Source of the DNA: CAVZXS01 sp963779325 | Lineage (GTDB): Bacteria > Bacteroidota > Bacteroidia > Chitinophagales > Chitinophagaceae | Length of the DNA: 64,000 nt | Direction of reading: 5' to 3' | Assembly: GCA_963779325.1 (NCBI GenBank) | Contig: CAVZXS010000017.1 | Location: 1 to 64,000 of the forward strand | Shown: positions 7,994 to 17,190 of the stretch, one piece after another | Layout of the letters: every line of letters starts with the position of its first letter | Position numbering within the stretch: position 1 is the first letter of the stretch | The notes under the pieces: generated by a model | What the model saw: only the letters and a program-made list of their open reading frames with translations | The model's database searches: none | What the model was told of the DNA's origin: nothing | Position numbers and translations under genes: made by a program

Positions 7994-9325
7994 ATGGGTT
8001 GCGGCAATTGCGGATCGGGTACACCAAACGGATGTAAAAGTAACGGCGGATGCAGCACGGGCGGTTGCAACCGGATGAATACGCATGATTGGTTGAAGAA
8101 CTTACCTGAAGTAAGTTGGGATACCTGTAAAGTGGTAGAGCTGAGTTTTAATAACGGCAGCCGTAAAGATTTTTTTAGAAATACCACGTTGCATCAATAT
8201 GAAAAAGGCGACTTGGTAACAGTAGAAGGCGTAAGCGGTTTCGACCTGGGCGAAATTTCATTGACAGGAGAGCTGGTAAGAGTGCAAATGAAAAAACGCG
8301 GTGTAAAAGAAGACAGCGCCGATATGAAAAAAATATTGCGTCGTGCCGGCGACAGAGATATAGATTTGTGGAAACAAAATAAAGCCCGGGAGAAGGAAGC
8401 GATTATTCGCAGTCGTGCTATTACAAAACAGTTGAATTTACAAATGAAAATAAGTGAAGTGGAAATACAGGCCGATGGCCGCAAAGCCACTTTCTTTTAT
8501 ATAGCCGATGGCCGTGTAGACTTTAGAGAGCTTATAAAAATACTGGCGAGTGAGTTTAAAGTAAAAGTAGAAATGCGCCAAATAGGAGCAAGACAGGAAG
8601 CGGCCAAAGTAGGCGGTATAGGAAGTTGTGGTCGTGAGCTTTGCTGCAGTACCTGGCTTACCGATTTTAAAAGTGTAAATACAACAGCGGCACGTTACCA
8701 GAATTTATCTATCAATCAAACAAAACTGAGCGGCCAGTGCGGTAGGTTAAAATGCTGTTTGAATTATGAACTGGATACATATTTAGACGCATTACAACAT
8801 TTTCCTGAAAACTGCGACCAGATTAAAGTAGCAAAAGGCAATGCGTACTTAATTAAAAAAGATATTTTTAAAAACCTGATGTGGTATACGCTGCCGGACA
8901 GTAATAAACAATACCCCGTAACAATAGAAAGAGTACTGAAAATAAAGCAACTGAATACGGAAGGCATTATACCTGAAGAACTGGAAGCAGTGGAAGTAAC
9001 GAGCAGTAAGCCGAAAGAAGTAGAACCTGAATTTGTAGATGTGGTAGGACAAATAAGTTTGCGCAGTTTAGAAAAAGCGGATAAGAAGCGTAAACAACAA
9101 CAAAGCTCAAGAGGCAGGGAACAAGGACAGGGAGCGCAACAAGGCAATAGAGATAACCGGCAAAACAGGGGGCAACAAAATAAAGGACAGCAAGGCGGCG
9201 GACAAGGTAACCAGGGAAACAGACCTCAACAAAACTGGGGCGGGCAACAAGGCGGACAAGGTAACCAGGGTGGACAAGGCGGCAACCAGGGAAACAGACC
9301 AAGGCCACCGCAAGGAAGAAAATAA
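7994..9325 (+). CDS. ricT: RicT/PSP1-domain protein with Cys-rich start and Gln/Gly-rich tail
   Basis: The product is 443 residues. The first 27 residues contain six cysteines in a Gly/Asn-rich setting (MGCGNCGSG...GGC). The PSP1 core (about 35-310) includes the signature GSCGRELCCSTWL and SGQCGRLKCCLNYE. In Bacillus, RicT (YaaT) works with RicA and RicF in a complex that carries Fe-S clusters and supports RNase Y function. Whether that role holds in Bacteroidota is unknown. Residues about 370-443 are a low-complexity Q/G/N/R tail, probably disordered, possibly RNA-binding. A terminator follows directly. The call is firm; the biochemical role is not. Confidence 0.88.
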   Translation: MGCGNCGSGTPNGCKSNGGCSTGGCNRMNTHDWLKNLPEVSWDTCKVVELSFNNGSRKDFFRNTTLHQYEKGDLVTVEGVSGFDLGEISLTGELVRVQMKKRGVKEDSADMKKILRRAGDRDIDLWKQNKAREKEAIIRSRAITKQLNLQMKISEVEIQADGRKATFFYIADGRVDFRELIKILASEFKVKVEMRQIGARQEAAKVGGIGSCGRELCCSTWLTDFKSVNTTAARYQNLSINQTKLSGQCGRLKCCLNYELDTYLDALQHFPENCDQIKVAKGNAYLIKKDIFKNLMWYTLPDSNKQYPVTIERVLKIKQLNTEGIIPEELEAVEVTSSKPKEVEPEFVDVVGQISLRSLEKADKKRKQQQSSRGREQGQGAQQGNRDNRQNRGQQNKGQQGGGQGNQGNRPQQNWGGQQGGQGNQGGQGGNQGNRPRPPQGRK

Positions 9326-9349
9326 CGATTCATTAAAGTATAGTATTGA

Positions 9350-9376
9350 TGTCCCGGTTTATTCGGGACTTTTTTT
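9350..9376 (+). terminator. Terminator after ricT
   Basis: GTCCCG (9350-9355) and CGGGAC (9363-9368) pair around a 7-base loop, followed by T8. Confidence 0.9.
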
Positions 9377-9392
9377 TGATTAGATTTATTTA

Positions 9393-10256
9393 ATGAAACG
9401 AAAACGATTAATGAAAACATTTATCATTATTGGCGCCGTTCTTCTTTTATGGCTCGTATTAGCGCAAAGCTGTATGAAGTTCAGGATAAGCGACAGCGAA
9501 GCCAAACAAAAATTTAAAGCGAACAACATACAGTTATTTACCGAAACAATTGAAGTAGACGGGTTCAGCATGCACTATGCAAAAACCGGTAATGATACTT
9601 TTCCTACATTATTTTTTGTGCACGGCTCACCGGGAAGCTGGGATGCATTTAGTGTTTATTTAAAAGATAAAGACCTGCTGGCAAAATACAGAATGGTATC
9701 CGTAGACAGACCGGGCTTTGGATACAGCGAGTTTGGTAATGCGAAAAATTTAGATGAGCAATCAAAATTGATTAGCCCTTTATTGAAAATTTTAAATAAT
9801 AAAAAACCAATCTATGCAGTCGGTCATTCATTGGGCGGGCCAATGGCTGTAAAATTAGATGCGGACAATCCCGGTCTTTTTTCAGGCATGGTTTTGCTGG
9901 CAGCATCAGTTGATCCTGCAGCAGAGAATCCTGAAAAATGGAGGCCTGTATTATACAAGACACCGTTGAAATATTTTATACCCGGCGCTTTCCGTCCCAG
10001 CAATGAAGAGTTGTGGTACCTGAAAAAAGATTTAAAAGATTTAGCCCATGATTTTTCAAAAGTGACCTGCCCCGTTTGGATTATACACGGCGATAAGGAT
10101 AAGTTTGTACCGGTAAGCAATGCAGACTATGCAAACAAGATGCTGGTAAATGCAAAATCGGTTGAAATAAAAATATTAAAAGGCGCCCTGCATTTTATTC
10201 CCTGGGAGCCCTGGTATAAAGATGTGAAGGAAGTTTTGATGAGATTGGGTGAGTGA
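9393..10256 (+). CDS. Alpha/beta hydrolase, membrane- or lipid-anchored
   Basis: The product is 287 residues. The N-terminus (KTFIIIGAVLLLWLVLAQSC) is either a lipoprotein signal with Cys at the end or a membrane anchor. The fold motifs are in order: oxyanion HGSPGSWDAF (about 75-84), DRPGFGYS, nucleophile elbow GHSLGG (about 149), acid Asp in HGDKDKFVPV, and catalytic His in ALHFIPWE. The catalytic triad is therefore complete. Substrate cannot be predicted; short-chain esters or lactones are typical of the family. It lies between the ricT terminator and the convergent GH3/serine-hydrolase gene. ATG 9411 is an alternative start. Confidence 0.8.
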   Translation: MKRKRLMKTFIIIGAVLLLWLVLAQSCMKFRISDSEAKQKFKANNIQLFTETIEVDGFSMHYAKTGNDTFPTLFFVHGSPGSWDAFSVYLKDKDLLAKYRMVSVDRPGFGYSEFGNAKNLDEQSKLISPLLKILNNKKPIYAVGHSLGGPMAVKLDADNPGLFSGMVLLAASVDPAAENPEKWRPVLYKTPLKYFIPGAFRPSNEELWYLKKDLKDLAHDFSKVTCPVWIIHGDKDKFVPVSNADYANKMLVNAKSVEIKILKGALHFIPWEPWYKDVKEVLMRLGE

Positions 10257-10292
10257 TGATTATTGCAACCAATTTTTATAAAATGATTTTAC

Positions 10293-12116
10293 TCATCTCG
10301 CCCCAATCGCCTTGTACAATACATCCTGTATCTTACTCCGCACATTCATCTGCGAAAATTTTGGATTCTCCCTTGTAGGATACACGCGGTTGGAAAGAAA
10401 TATAAAAATCAAATCGTATTTAGGATCTACCCACAGACCGATGCCGGTATACCCTGTGTGACCATAAGTAGCAGAAGATGCATACTTGGACGGATACGGC
10501 TCTGCTCTTGTATCATTATCTTTCTCAGGTTTGTCGAAACCCAAACCGCGGCGGCTTACACCGCTGTGGTATTTTGTAAAGTACTTTATCGTTTCCTCAT
10601 TTAAAATTCTTTCTCCGTTTATCTCGCCGCCGTTTAGCAACATTTGATACAACATAGATAAATCATACGCCGTAGAAAATAAACCGGCATGGCCGGCTAC
10701 ACCGCCAAACATTGATGTACCTTCATCATGCACATCACCCCACAACAATTGCTGACGAAAGAATTGGTCCTTCTCCGTCGGCACTATCCTTTCTTTGGTA
10801 AAACGATTCAACGGTTTATAACCTGTAGTAGCCAAACCAATTTTACTGTAAATATTTTTTTGTACGTATTGATCTAATGTCATGCCGCTGAGTTGCTCAA
10901 CAATTTTTCCCAGGAAAATAAAATCGTTGTCGCTGTACACATACTTGTTTTGCCCTGTAAGCGGACTTTGCAAAATTCTTTTCATGATGGTATCGCTCCA
11001 GTCATTGCGCATGTACATTTTTTCAGCCACACGTACAGAAAATTGCGGCGTAGGTACCGGTGAATAAATAGCGGAAGAAGGAATACCCGATGCATTCACC
11101 GTTTCTTTATAAAATTGTATAAAAGGAACCAGCCCTGCCTGGTGCAATAAAATATCATCTATTTGCAGTTTCGCTTTATTAGTGCCCCGAACCATCGGCA
11201 AATAATCACCCAATGTTTTTTTCAATTCAATTTTTCCCTGCTCGTATAATTTCATTACGGCAATGGTAGTAGCCGAAATTTTTGTAACCGATGCCAGGTC
11301 ATACACGCTTTCAAGATTTACCATCTTGTTATTTTCATATTGATAATTACCGAAAGCTTTGTGGTATAAAATTTCTCCGTCTTTAACAGCCATTACCACG
11401 CAACCGGGGAATGCTTTTTTTGCAATGGCATCATTAGCAATGGAATCAATGGCACGAAGGCGATTAGCTTTTAACGATAAAAAAGAAGATTCATCTTTTT
11501 TCACGGCGATGCCGGTACCGTAACCAAACTTGCAAACCGTTACCGGCAATTTACCCGATGTACTAATATTTCCTTTTAATAAATCGGCCGCTGTTTCCTG
11601 CGTAATATTATCATCCTGGTAGCAGGCTGCCAATGTCCATGCATCACAAAAATTTTTAGTAGCCAGCACATTACCAAAAACAAACGTGGAGGTTTTTATA
11701 AAATTCAAATCCTTCCACAACTTAATGGCCGCATTGCTGATACCGTAGTTATTGCCCGGGCGGTTACTGAATTCATGAATACCTACGATGACGGCATCAT
11801 ATTTGTCTTTGCCCACTGCGGCAAAAATAGAATCAGCTTTGATGCTGCTGTCCTTATAGGAAAATAAAAATATATCGGAATTATAATCATCTTTCATTCT
11901 TTTGCCAAAAGCATTTAGTTGCGATGCGCCGATGCCAACATAAGCAATGCGCTTTTCATTCTTCATCGGTATAGTAGCATAATCATTTCTTGATGCTGTA
12001 TTTGATGAAAGCGCCAATACTGTAATTGTTTTCTTTGCTACTTCAGATCGTATGGCATCGGTTTGTGCATTTAAGTTCAGTGACAAGATTCGCAGTCGGA
12101 ATAATTTTTCTTTCAT
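10293..12116 (-). pseudogene. C-terminal part of split GH3/serine hydrolase: GH3 C-domain plus beta-lactamase-like domain
   Basis: This frame holds the downstream part of a fused gene whose first part is 12043-13206. The first 15 or so codons (before NAQTDAIRSE) are out-of-frame sequence. Next comes the GH3 C-terminal alpha/beta domain (VITVLALSS-like start, then RIAYVGIGASQLN). From about residue 210 follows a serine beta-lactamase/AmpH-like domain with SxxK as SVTK, YSDND as the second motif and HTG (GHTGYTGIGL) as the third. Such domains cut peptidoglycan peptides or related amides. Removing one A from the AAA at 12070-12072 joins both halves into a single protein of about 970 residues, a known Bacteroidota fusion. 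As written, this half has no plausible start of its own. Confidence 0.8.
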
Positions 12117-13206
12117 TCAATCCTAATTGGTATTTGGCCAGCAATACTTTTTTTACTTTAGCATCTATATCATCCCATTTCAGTCTTTTCTTTTTGATGG
12201 CATTTTTTGTTGCTTCAATGGCTTCGTCCACATTCTCGGGCAGGCAAAGCATATCGTTACCGGCAATCAATGCTTCTACAGCGGCTTCGCCGGCAGGAAA
12301 ATATTTTGTAACGCCTTTCATTTCCAACGCATCGGTAAAAACAAGGCCGTTGAATCCTAATTTGATGCGCAGTAAATTAGTGACATTATTTTTTGATAAG
12401 GTAGTAGGCCGGTTAGCCGTATTGTCTATTGACGGAATGGAAAGGTGCGCCACCATAGCGCTGTTGATACCGGCTTTAAATATTTCTCTGAAAGGATACA
12501 GCTCTAACGAATCTAACTGCGCCATTGTTTTATTAATTAACGGCAAGTCTAAATGCGAATCCGTTTCCGTATCGCCATGACCGGGAAAATGTTTGGCGCA
12601 AGCCATAATGCCCGCGTCCTGCATACCTTTCATATAGGCAATACCCAACTGCGCTACTTTATATTTATCCTCTCCAAAAGAACGAAACCCGATAACGGGA
12701 TTGCCCGGATTATTATTAATGTCTACAGCCGGTGCGTAGTTAACATGAATACCCATTCGTTTGCATTGCGCCGCTACGGCCTGCCCCATTTTATAAACTA
12801 AGTCGGGGTTTTGCAATGCGCCGAGTGTAAGTTGATAAGGAAATCTTATAACACTGTCCAACCGCATACCCAATCCCCATTCGGCATCAATGGTAACCAT
12901 CAATGGAGTACGGGCAATGCTTTGATAATAATTAGTAAGATTAGCCTGCCGCACCGGGCCGCCCTGGAAAAAACATAAAGCGCCTACATTGTATTTTTGA
13001 ATTTGTTCTACTACTTTGCCTATATGCTCGGGGCCGAGGTTGGAATGAGCCCGGATAACCATGAGTTGTGCAATTTTTTCTTCTTTGCTCAATGTTTTAA
13101 AAACACTGTCAACCCATTTTTCTGCGGTAAGCAAACTTTTATACTGAGCATTGATATTTACAAAAAAAAGTATTGGTATACCGGCTGCGATTATTTTCTT
13201 TAGCAT
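12043..13206 (-). pseudogene. N-terminal part of split GH3/serine hydrolase: NagZ-type GH3 domain
   Basis: The frame encodes 387 residues, of which about the first 378 are genuine; the last nine (KCTNRCHTI) follow the frameshift. A signal peptide (MLKKIIAAGIPILFFVNINAQ) precedes the GH3 TIM barrel. The NagZ-type His/Asp motif KHFPGHGDTETDSH is present, as is the nucleophile region VFTDALEMKG. Enzymes of this type release N-acetylglucosamine from muropeptides. Coupled to the serine-hydrolase domain in the next frame, the intact protein would trim peptidoglycan in the periplasm. The split point is an AAA run at 12070-12072. This half could still fold and act alone. Confidence 0.82.
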
Positions 13207-13252
13207 AGTTTGTATTTAATCAGGCATTAAAATTAAGTGATTCGGGGAAACC

Positions 13253-13304
13253 GGGGGGGGAAATAATAAAATGGGTGGGAGTAGGTTGGGAAGGGAGTTT
13301 GGGG
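13253..13304 (+). other. G-rich intergenic tract with G8 run and G-quadruplex motif
   Basis: A run of eight G (13253-13260) is followed by GGG-T-GGG-N8-GGG-AA-GGG (13273-13295) and another GGGG (13300-13303). This is very unusual in AT-rich DNA. It lies between divergent genes (the GH3 gene leftwards, a secreted protein rightwards), where it could affect either promoter. Confidence 0.6.
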
Positions 13305-13329
13305 TATTTTAGAGCTCGGATAATGTTAT

Positions 13330-13854
13330 ATGAATAAACTTAAAAAATTACTTATGAAATTTCTACTGCTGTCAATAGGGTTTAATATTTCGAATCAAAT
13401 TTTTTCTCAAACGGATATCAATTTTTTTGAATTAATTACGGTAAAATCGATTGATGAAATTGACGCTGAGTTAAGCGATTTAGGTTATAATTTAACAAAG
13501 AGTGACAGTACCCAAAAGTTTTATGCTTGGAAAAATCAAGGCGAAGATGGATTTACATATCAAAAAGGGTTGTTTAAAATCAGTAAGCAATCCAAAGGGA
13601 ATGGAATTTCAAGCGTTACTCTTCGGCCTCAATTGATTTTTAAATTTATTACTTCTGACAAAGAAAAATATTATTCTATTCAAAAATCATTAGCCAATTC
13701 AACCAAGTATTTAAAGGGCAAATCAACTCAAACCAAATCCGGAATAAAAACTAATTACAAATATGATAATATTGACGTAGTGTTAGAAAAAATAATTGCT
13801 AAAGACGAAGGAGATATTTTTAAAACTACATTTATAATCAATCACCCTAAGTAG
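13330..13854 (+). CDS. Hypothetical secreted protein
   Basis: The product is 174 residues. A hydrophobic N-terminal segment (LLMKFLLLSIGFNISNQIFSQ) looks like a signal peptide cut after FSQ, so the mature protein of about 150 residues is periplasmic or surface-exposed. The rest is a mix of charged and beta-prone stretches with no motif I recognise. It contains no cysteine in the mature part. ATG 13354 (MKFLLL) is an equally good start. Codon use is more AT-rich than its neighbours. It is flanked by the G-rich tract upstream and by a toxin-antitoxin pair downstream, so it may belong to an acquired segment (inference). Confidence 0.55.
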   Translation: MNKLKKLLMKFLLLSIGFNISNQIFSQTDINFFELITVKSIDEIDAELSDLGYNLTKSDSTQKFYAWKNQGEDGFTYQKGLFKISKQSKGNGISSVTLRPQLIFKFITSDKEKYYSIQKSLANSTKYLKGKSTQTKSGIKTNYKYDNIDVVLEKIIAKDEGDIFKTTFIINHPK

Positions 13855-14091
13855 AGCAATGAAGTATCCGGTAAGCAGAACTTTTGGTAGCGAAATTTAA
13901 CGAAGTAAAGAAAAGTAAAGAGTAGTGGTATAAATCGAATTGCGTACCGGATGGTTCGTACCTCACCATGACAAGATGAAGAGTATGATAATAAAGTATC
14001 GTTATGACTGTTGAAGGCTGTAAAAAAATTAAATTTATCCTGTCCGCCCTGCGGGTACACAGAACCTATTTTATACTACAAAAAAAAGTAT

Positions 14092-14099
14092 TAAATTTG
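14092..14099 (+). promoter_or_regulatory. -7 box TAAATTTG of the PIN toxin-antitoxin operon
   Basis: A perfect TAnnTTTG, 16 bases before ATG 14116. The preceding gap (13855-14091) holds no gene. Confidence 0.6.
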
Positions 14100-14115
14100 A
14101 GGAAACAATAAATCA

Positions 14116-14352
14116 ATGCGTACACTGAATGTTTCTATATCGGATATTGAATACAGCAAATTCGGCTTGAAGAATGATAAGTTGACATTTTCTGATTTTA
14201 TTGATATTGTCAGTAAAGAATTGACACGTCAAAACTTGGATAAGTGTCTCGAACTCGCTGATAAATACGGCATCTCTAAAATGTCGATGGACGAAATAAC
14301 AGATGAAGTAAAAGCTGTAAGACAAAATGCAAAAAATAGTAATCGACACTAA
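14116..14352 (+). CDS. Antitoxin of a PIN-type toxin-antitoxin pair
   Basis: The product is 78 residues. The start (MRTLNVSISDIEYSKFGL) resembles a short beta-strand DNA-binding start; the remainder is helical and charged. It has no family signature I can name. Its identity comes from context: it lies just upstream of a PIN_3 toxin and overlaps it by 26 bases, the standard order for such modules. By analogy it should bind and block the toxin and repress the shared promoter at 14092-14099. Confidence 0.7.
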   Translation: MRTLNVSISDIEYSKFGLKNDKLTFSDFIDIVSKELTRQNLDKCLELADKYGISKMSMDEITDEVKAVRQNAKNSNRH

Positions 14353-14746
14353 CATCATTGTTTCATCACTCATTCAACGGGGTTATCCGAACTTAATACT
14401 TAACGAACTTTTTATTGAACGGAAGTTTCAACTTTGTATTTCGGACGAGTTAATGGCAGAATATTATGAAGTTTTATCAAGACCTAAGTTTTCAAAATAT
14501 CAGGACTTTCTTATTCGTGCGGAAATGTTGCTCGCCGAAATTGAAACAAGAGCGGTAAAATTTATTCCTTCTGTAAAACTTCAACTCATTGCCGATGTTG
14601 ATGACAATATGATTTTAGAACTTGCGGACGAATGTTCGGCTGATTTTATAATTACCGGTAATACCAATGATTTTACATTTCCAACTTACAAGCAAACAAA
14701 AATTGTAACACCAAAAGAGTATTGGGAAAACTATAAGCCCGGATAA
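14327..14746 (+). CDS. PIN-domain ribonuclease toxin (PIN_3, COG1569-like)
   Basis: The product is 139 residues, the usual size. The PIN acidic residues are in place: Asp in IVIDTNIIVSSL (residue 7), Glu in SDELMAEYYEVL, Asp pair in ADVDDNMILELA, and Asp in ITGNTNDF. These bind the metal ions used to cut RNA. The C-terminal VTPKEYWENY is typical of this subfamily. The start lies inside the antitoxin gene, so the two are translationally coupled. The target RNA is unknown. Confidence 0.85.
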   Translation: MQKIVIDTNIIVSSLIQRGYPNLILNELFIERKFQLCISDELMAEYYEVLSRPKFSKYQDFLIRAEMLLAEIETRAVKFIPSVKLQLIADVDDNMILELADECSADFIITGNTNDFTFPTYKQTKIVTPKEYWENYKPG

Positions 14747-14820
14747 AATTCCACTTTGGTTATACAACAGGATACCGTACGAAAATGTAAAACTCTTCCC
14801 GCTTTTGCTGAAATATATTC

Positions 14821-14957
14821 CGCAGCCCAAGGGCACGGGATAGAAGCGATAGCTGCCGCCCGAGTGCAGGCTGTGTATAGGCGTGGCGGCACTATAAGCG
14901 GACAGCCCGCACGAAAGCCGATATTTTGAAGGAAGATGACCGCCCCTGAAAATATCG
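14821..14957. ncRNA. Structured dispersed element (CGGG / GAAGCGATAG / GCGGACAGCCCG type)
   Basis: The 306-base gap between the PIN toxin and mutL holds a nested structure: CGGG (14836-14839) pairs with CCCG (14906-14909), and GCCGCC (14855-14860) with GGCGGC (14885-14890). Between the two stems lie the purine-rich strands ATAGAAGCGATAG and CTATAAGCGGACAG. A further perfect 9-base stem, CGATATTTT/AAAATATCG (14919-14927 and 14949-14957), follows. I recall this motif recurring between Bacteroidota genes; it may be the Rfam Flavo-1 family, but the name is unverified. The strand is not settled. Confidence 0.5.
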
Positions 14958-15023
14958 AGCATTGGAAATCAAGTCTATTTGATTTAAAACCAATTTATTG
15001 CAACAGGTACCTCCACATTACCC

Positions 15024-15031
15024 TAAATTTG
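15024..15031 (+). promoter_or_regulatory. -7 box TAAATTTG of mutL
   Basis: A perfect TAnnTTTG, 21 bases upstream of the TTG start of mutL. Confidence 0.6.
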
Positions 15032-15052
15032 CAGGCTTAAAGAAATTTTATT

Positions 15053-16927
15053 TTGCCCGATACCATTTTATTATTGCCCGATAATATTGCCAACCAGATT
15101 GCGGCCGGTGAAGTGATTCAGCGACCGGCCAGTGCGGTGAAAGAGCTGTTGGAAAACGCCGTGGATGCCGGCGCTACCGAAATAAAACTGATTGTTAATG
15201 ATGCGGGCAAGGCCCTGATCCAGGTGATTGATAACGGCCGCGGTATGAGCGAAACGGATGCACGAATGTGTTTTGAACGACATGCTACTTCCAAGATTCA
15301 AACCATTGAAGATTTATTTACCATTCGCACTATGGGTTTTCGCGGCGAGGCCTTGGCATCTATTGCGGCAGTGGCGCAGGTAGAACTGAAAACAAAAAGA
15401 GCGGAGGAAGAAGCTGGTACCTATATAGAAATTGAAAACAGCGCTGTACTAAAACAGGAACCGATAGCAGCGGCTACGGGTACAAGCATCGCTATGAAGA
15501 ATTTATTTTTCAATGTACCGGCCCGCAGAAATTTTTTGAAAAGTAATGCGGCGGAGTTACGCCATATTGTAGATGAGTTTACAAGAGTGGCTTTATCCTT
15601 TCCTAATATTTTATTTACACTGACAAGTAACGGCCAACAATTATTTTATTTGGAAGCGGGCAGCCTGAAGCAACGCATTCTGCAATTGCTCGGCAATAAT
15701 TATAATGCCAAATTGGTAACGGTAAATGAAGAAACGGATTACCTGAACATTTACGGTTTTGTGGGTAAACCTGAAACCGCCAAGAAGACAAGAGGCGATC
15801 AATACTTTTTTGTAAACAACCGGTTTATAAAAAGCGCTTACCTCAATCATGCGGTGATGAATGCCTACCGGGAGATGATTGCGAAGGACAGTTTCCCGAT
15901 GTATGTATTATTTATTGATCTTGATCCGAACGTAGTGGATGTAAATGTGCACCCGACCAAACAGGAAATAAAATTTGAAGACGAAAAAATTGTTTACGCT
16001 TTTGTACAGGCTGCGGTAAAACATGCACTGGCGCAGTTCAGCGTAACACCTACATTAGATTTTGATTTGAATGCGGATATACAACAACTCTCTTCGGTGC
16101 AGCAACCCTTTACCGAAGAAAGAAAATCATCGGCGGCTGCTTCTTCTTTATTTAAAGGATTTACACAAAAACACCAGGCACATTTTATAGAGTCGACGAA
16201 TAAAGCGGAGTTGAAGAGTTGGAAAGACTTTTATGAAGGAGGGAGTCAGAAGTCGGAGGTCGGAGGGCAGAAGTCAGAGGTCGGAGGTCAGAGGTCAGAA
16301 GGAACGATCTTCAATATGGCAATGGTTCAGACTACCAATCGGCGAGAATTTTTAGACGACGCTGCAATTATTCAACTGCATAATCAGTTTATAATTGTAT
16401 CGACTGAATCAGGCTTTATTGTAATTAATCAGCAGGCGGCGCATGAAAGAATTATTTATGAAAGATTGCAGCAGGCGGTAGAAGGTAAGCCCGTAGCGGC
16501 GCAACAAAGTTTATTCCCGGTAACATTTGAATTATCGCCTGCCGATGCGGTAATACTGGAAGAACTGATGAATGATTTGCAGCAGATCGGTTATATGATA
16601 GAACCCTTTGGTAAAAACAGTTTTGTAATACAAGGCACTCCGGCCGATGTAGAAACAGGTAATGAAAAAAATACGGTAGAAAAATTAATAGAGCAATACA
16701 AACATTTCAGCAATGAACTTAAATTCAGTAAACGTGAACTGCTGCTGCGCTCCGCAGCTTGGCAACAAAGTGTAAAAGCCGGTACACGACTTACTGAAAG
16801 GGAAATGCGCGGATTGGTAAATGATTTGTTTGCCTGTAAACAATATAATGCTACGCCTGCGGGTAAGCCTACGTATTTGGAGTTTAAGAAAGATGGGTTG
16901 GAGAAAATGTTTGGAAGCCCTTCCTAA
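15053..16927 (+). CDS. mutL: DNA mismatch repair protein MutL
   Basis: The product is 624 residues. The N-terminal GHKL ATPase contains PDNIANQIAAGEVIQRPASAVKE, DNGRGM and GFRGEAL. The transducer domain includes DVNVHPTKQEIKF near residue 305. A linker (about 350-430) leads to the C-terminal dimerisation domain, where HAAHERIIYE-like AAHERIIYERL is seen. No endonuclease motif DQHAxxER with an ordered zinc site is complete (QQAAHER here), so nuclease activity is uncertain. The start is TTG; no ATG lies near the conserved N-terminus. The linker carries tandem EVGGQKS repeats (16239-16302), a repeat-derived insertion. MutL couples MutS mismatch recognition to strand removal. Confidence 0.96.
   Translation: MPDTILLLPDNIANQIAAGEVIQRPASAVKELLENAVDAGATEIKLIVNDAGKALIQVIDNGRGMSETDARMCFERHATSKIQTIEDLFTIRTMGFRGEALASIAAVAQVELKTKRAEEEAGTYIEIENSAVLKQEPIAAATGTSIAMKNLFFNVPARRNFLKSNAAELRHIVDEFTRVALSFPNILFTLTSNGQQLFYLEAGSLKQRILQLLGNNYNAKLVTVNEETDYLNIYGFVGKPETAKKTRGDQYFFVNNRFIKSAYLNHAVMNAYREMIAKDSFPMYVLFIDLDPNVVDVNVHPTKQEIKFEDEKIVYAFVQAAVKHALAQFSVTPTLDFDLNADIQQLSSVQQPFTEERKSSAAASSLFKGFTQKHQAHFIESTNKAELKSWKDFYEGGSQKSEVGGQKSEVGGQRSEGTIFNMAMVQTTNRREFLDDAAIIQLHNQFIIVSTESGFIVINQQAAHERIIYERLQQAVEGKPVAAQQSLFPVTFELSPADAVILEELMNDLQQIGYMIEPFGKNSFVIQGTPADVETGNEKNTVEKLIEQYKHFSNELKFSKRELLLRSAAWQQSVKAGTRLTEREMRGLVNDLFACKQYNATPAGKPTYLEFKKDGLEKMFGSPS
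16239..16302 (+). repeat. Tandem repeat in the mutL linker
   Basis: Units of about 15-18 bases of the type GTCAGAAGTCGGAG are repeated about four times in frame and encode (S/G)QKSEVGG. The location is the flexible linker between the MutL domains, so it is probably tolerated without loss of function. Copy number may vary between strains. Confidence 0.8.
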
Positions 16928-16944
16928 CCTCCCCTGAGGGGAGG
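16928..16944. repeat. REP-like palindrome CCTCCCC-TGA-GGGGAGG
   Basis: Starts at the base after the mutL stop codon. The same core, with TGA/TCA centre, bounds the nuclease insertion in acs. Confidence 0.8.
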
Positions 16945-16990
16945 AACCAACGCACAATGCTCACTTTTCGAAGATATCTTCTGCTTATTG

Positions 16991-17172
16991 AACCCAAATT
17001 TTGCAGTTGGATATTTTTAATTAATCTGTCATAATGCAGTAGCTTTTTTTGGATAGCGATTGTTGAATAATTTCACTCATTTTCAATTAATTGCAGATAC
17101 AAAATCCTACTGCTTTGCAGTTGAGTTTTATAGAAAGACTGACAAATTGCGCCTACTGCAAAATTTGGGTTG
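16991..17172. repeat. Inverted repeat pair enclosing a palindrome-tail element (copy E)
   Basis: AACCCAAATTTTGCAG (16991-17006) recurs inverted at 17156-17172 with one extra A. Between them lies ACTGC-TTT-GCAGT (17109-17121) followed by GAG and TTTTATAGAAA (17126-17136), the same layout as copies A-D of that family. Confidence 0.65.
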
Positions 17173-17190
17173 AATTTTCTTTAAAGTAAT

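Noticed and set aside
12060..12116. Programmed frameshift joining the GH3 fusion
   Set aside because: CTTAAATG is not a classic slippery heptamer and no stimulatory hairpin is seen; an indel explains it better.
14615..14962. Minus-strand gene opposite the PIN toxin
   Set aside because: Shadow of the toxin frame and of the structured repeat; low-complexity residues, no motif.
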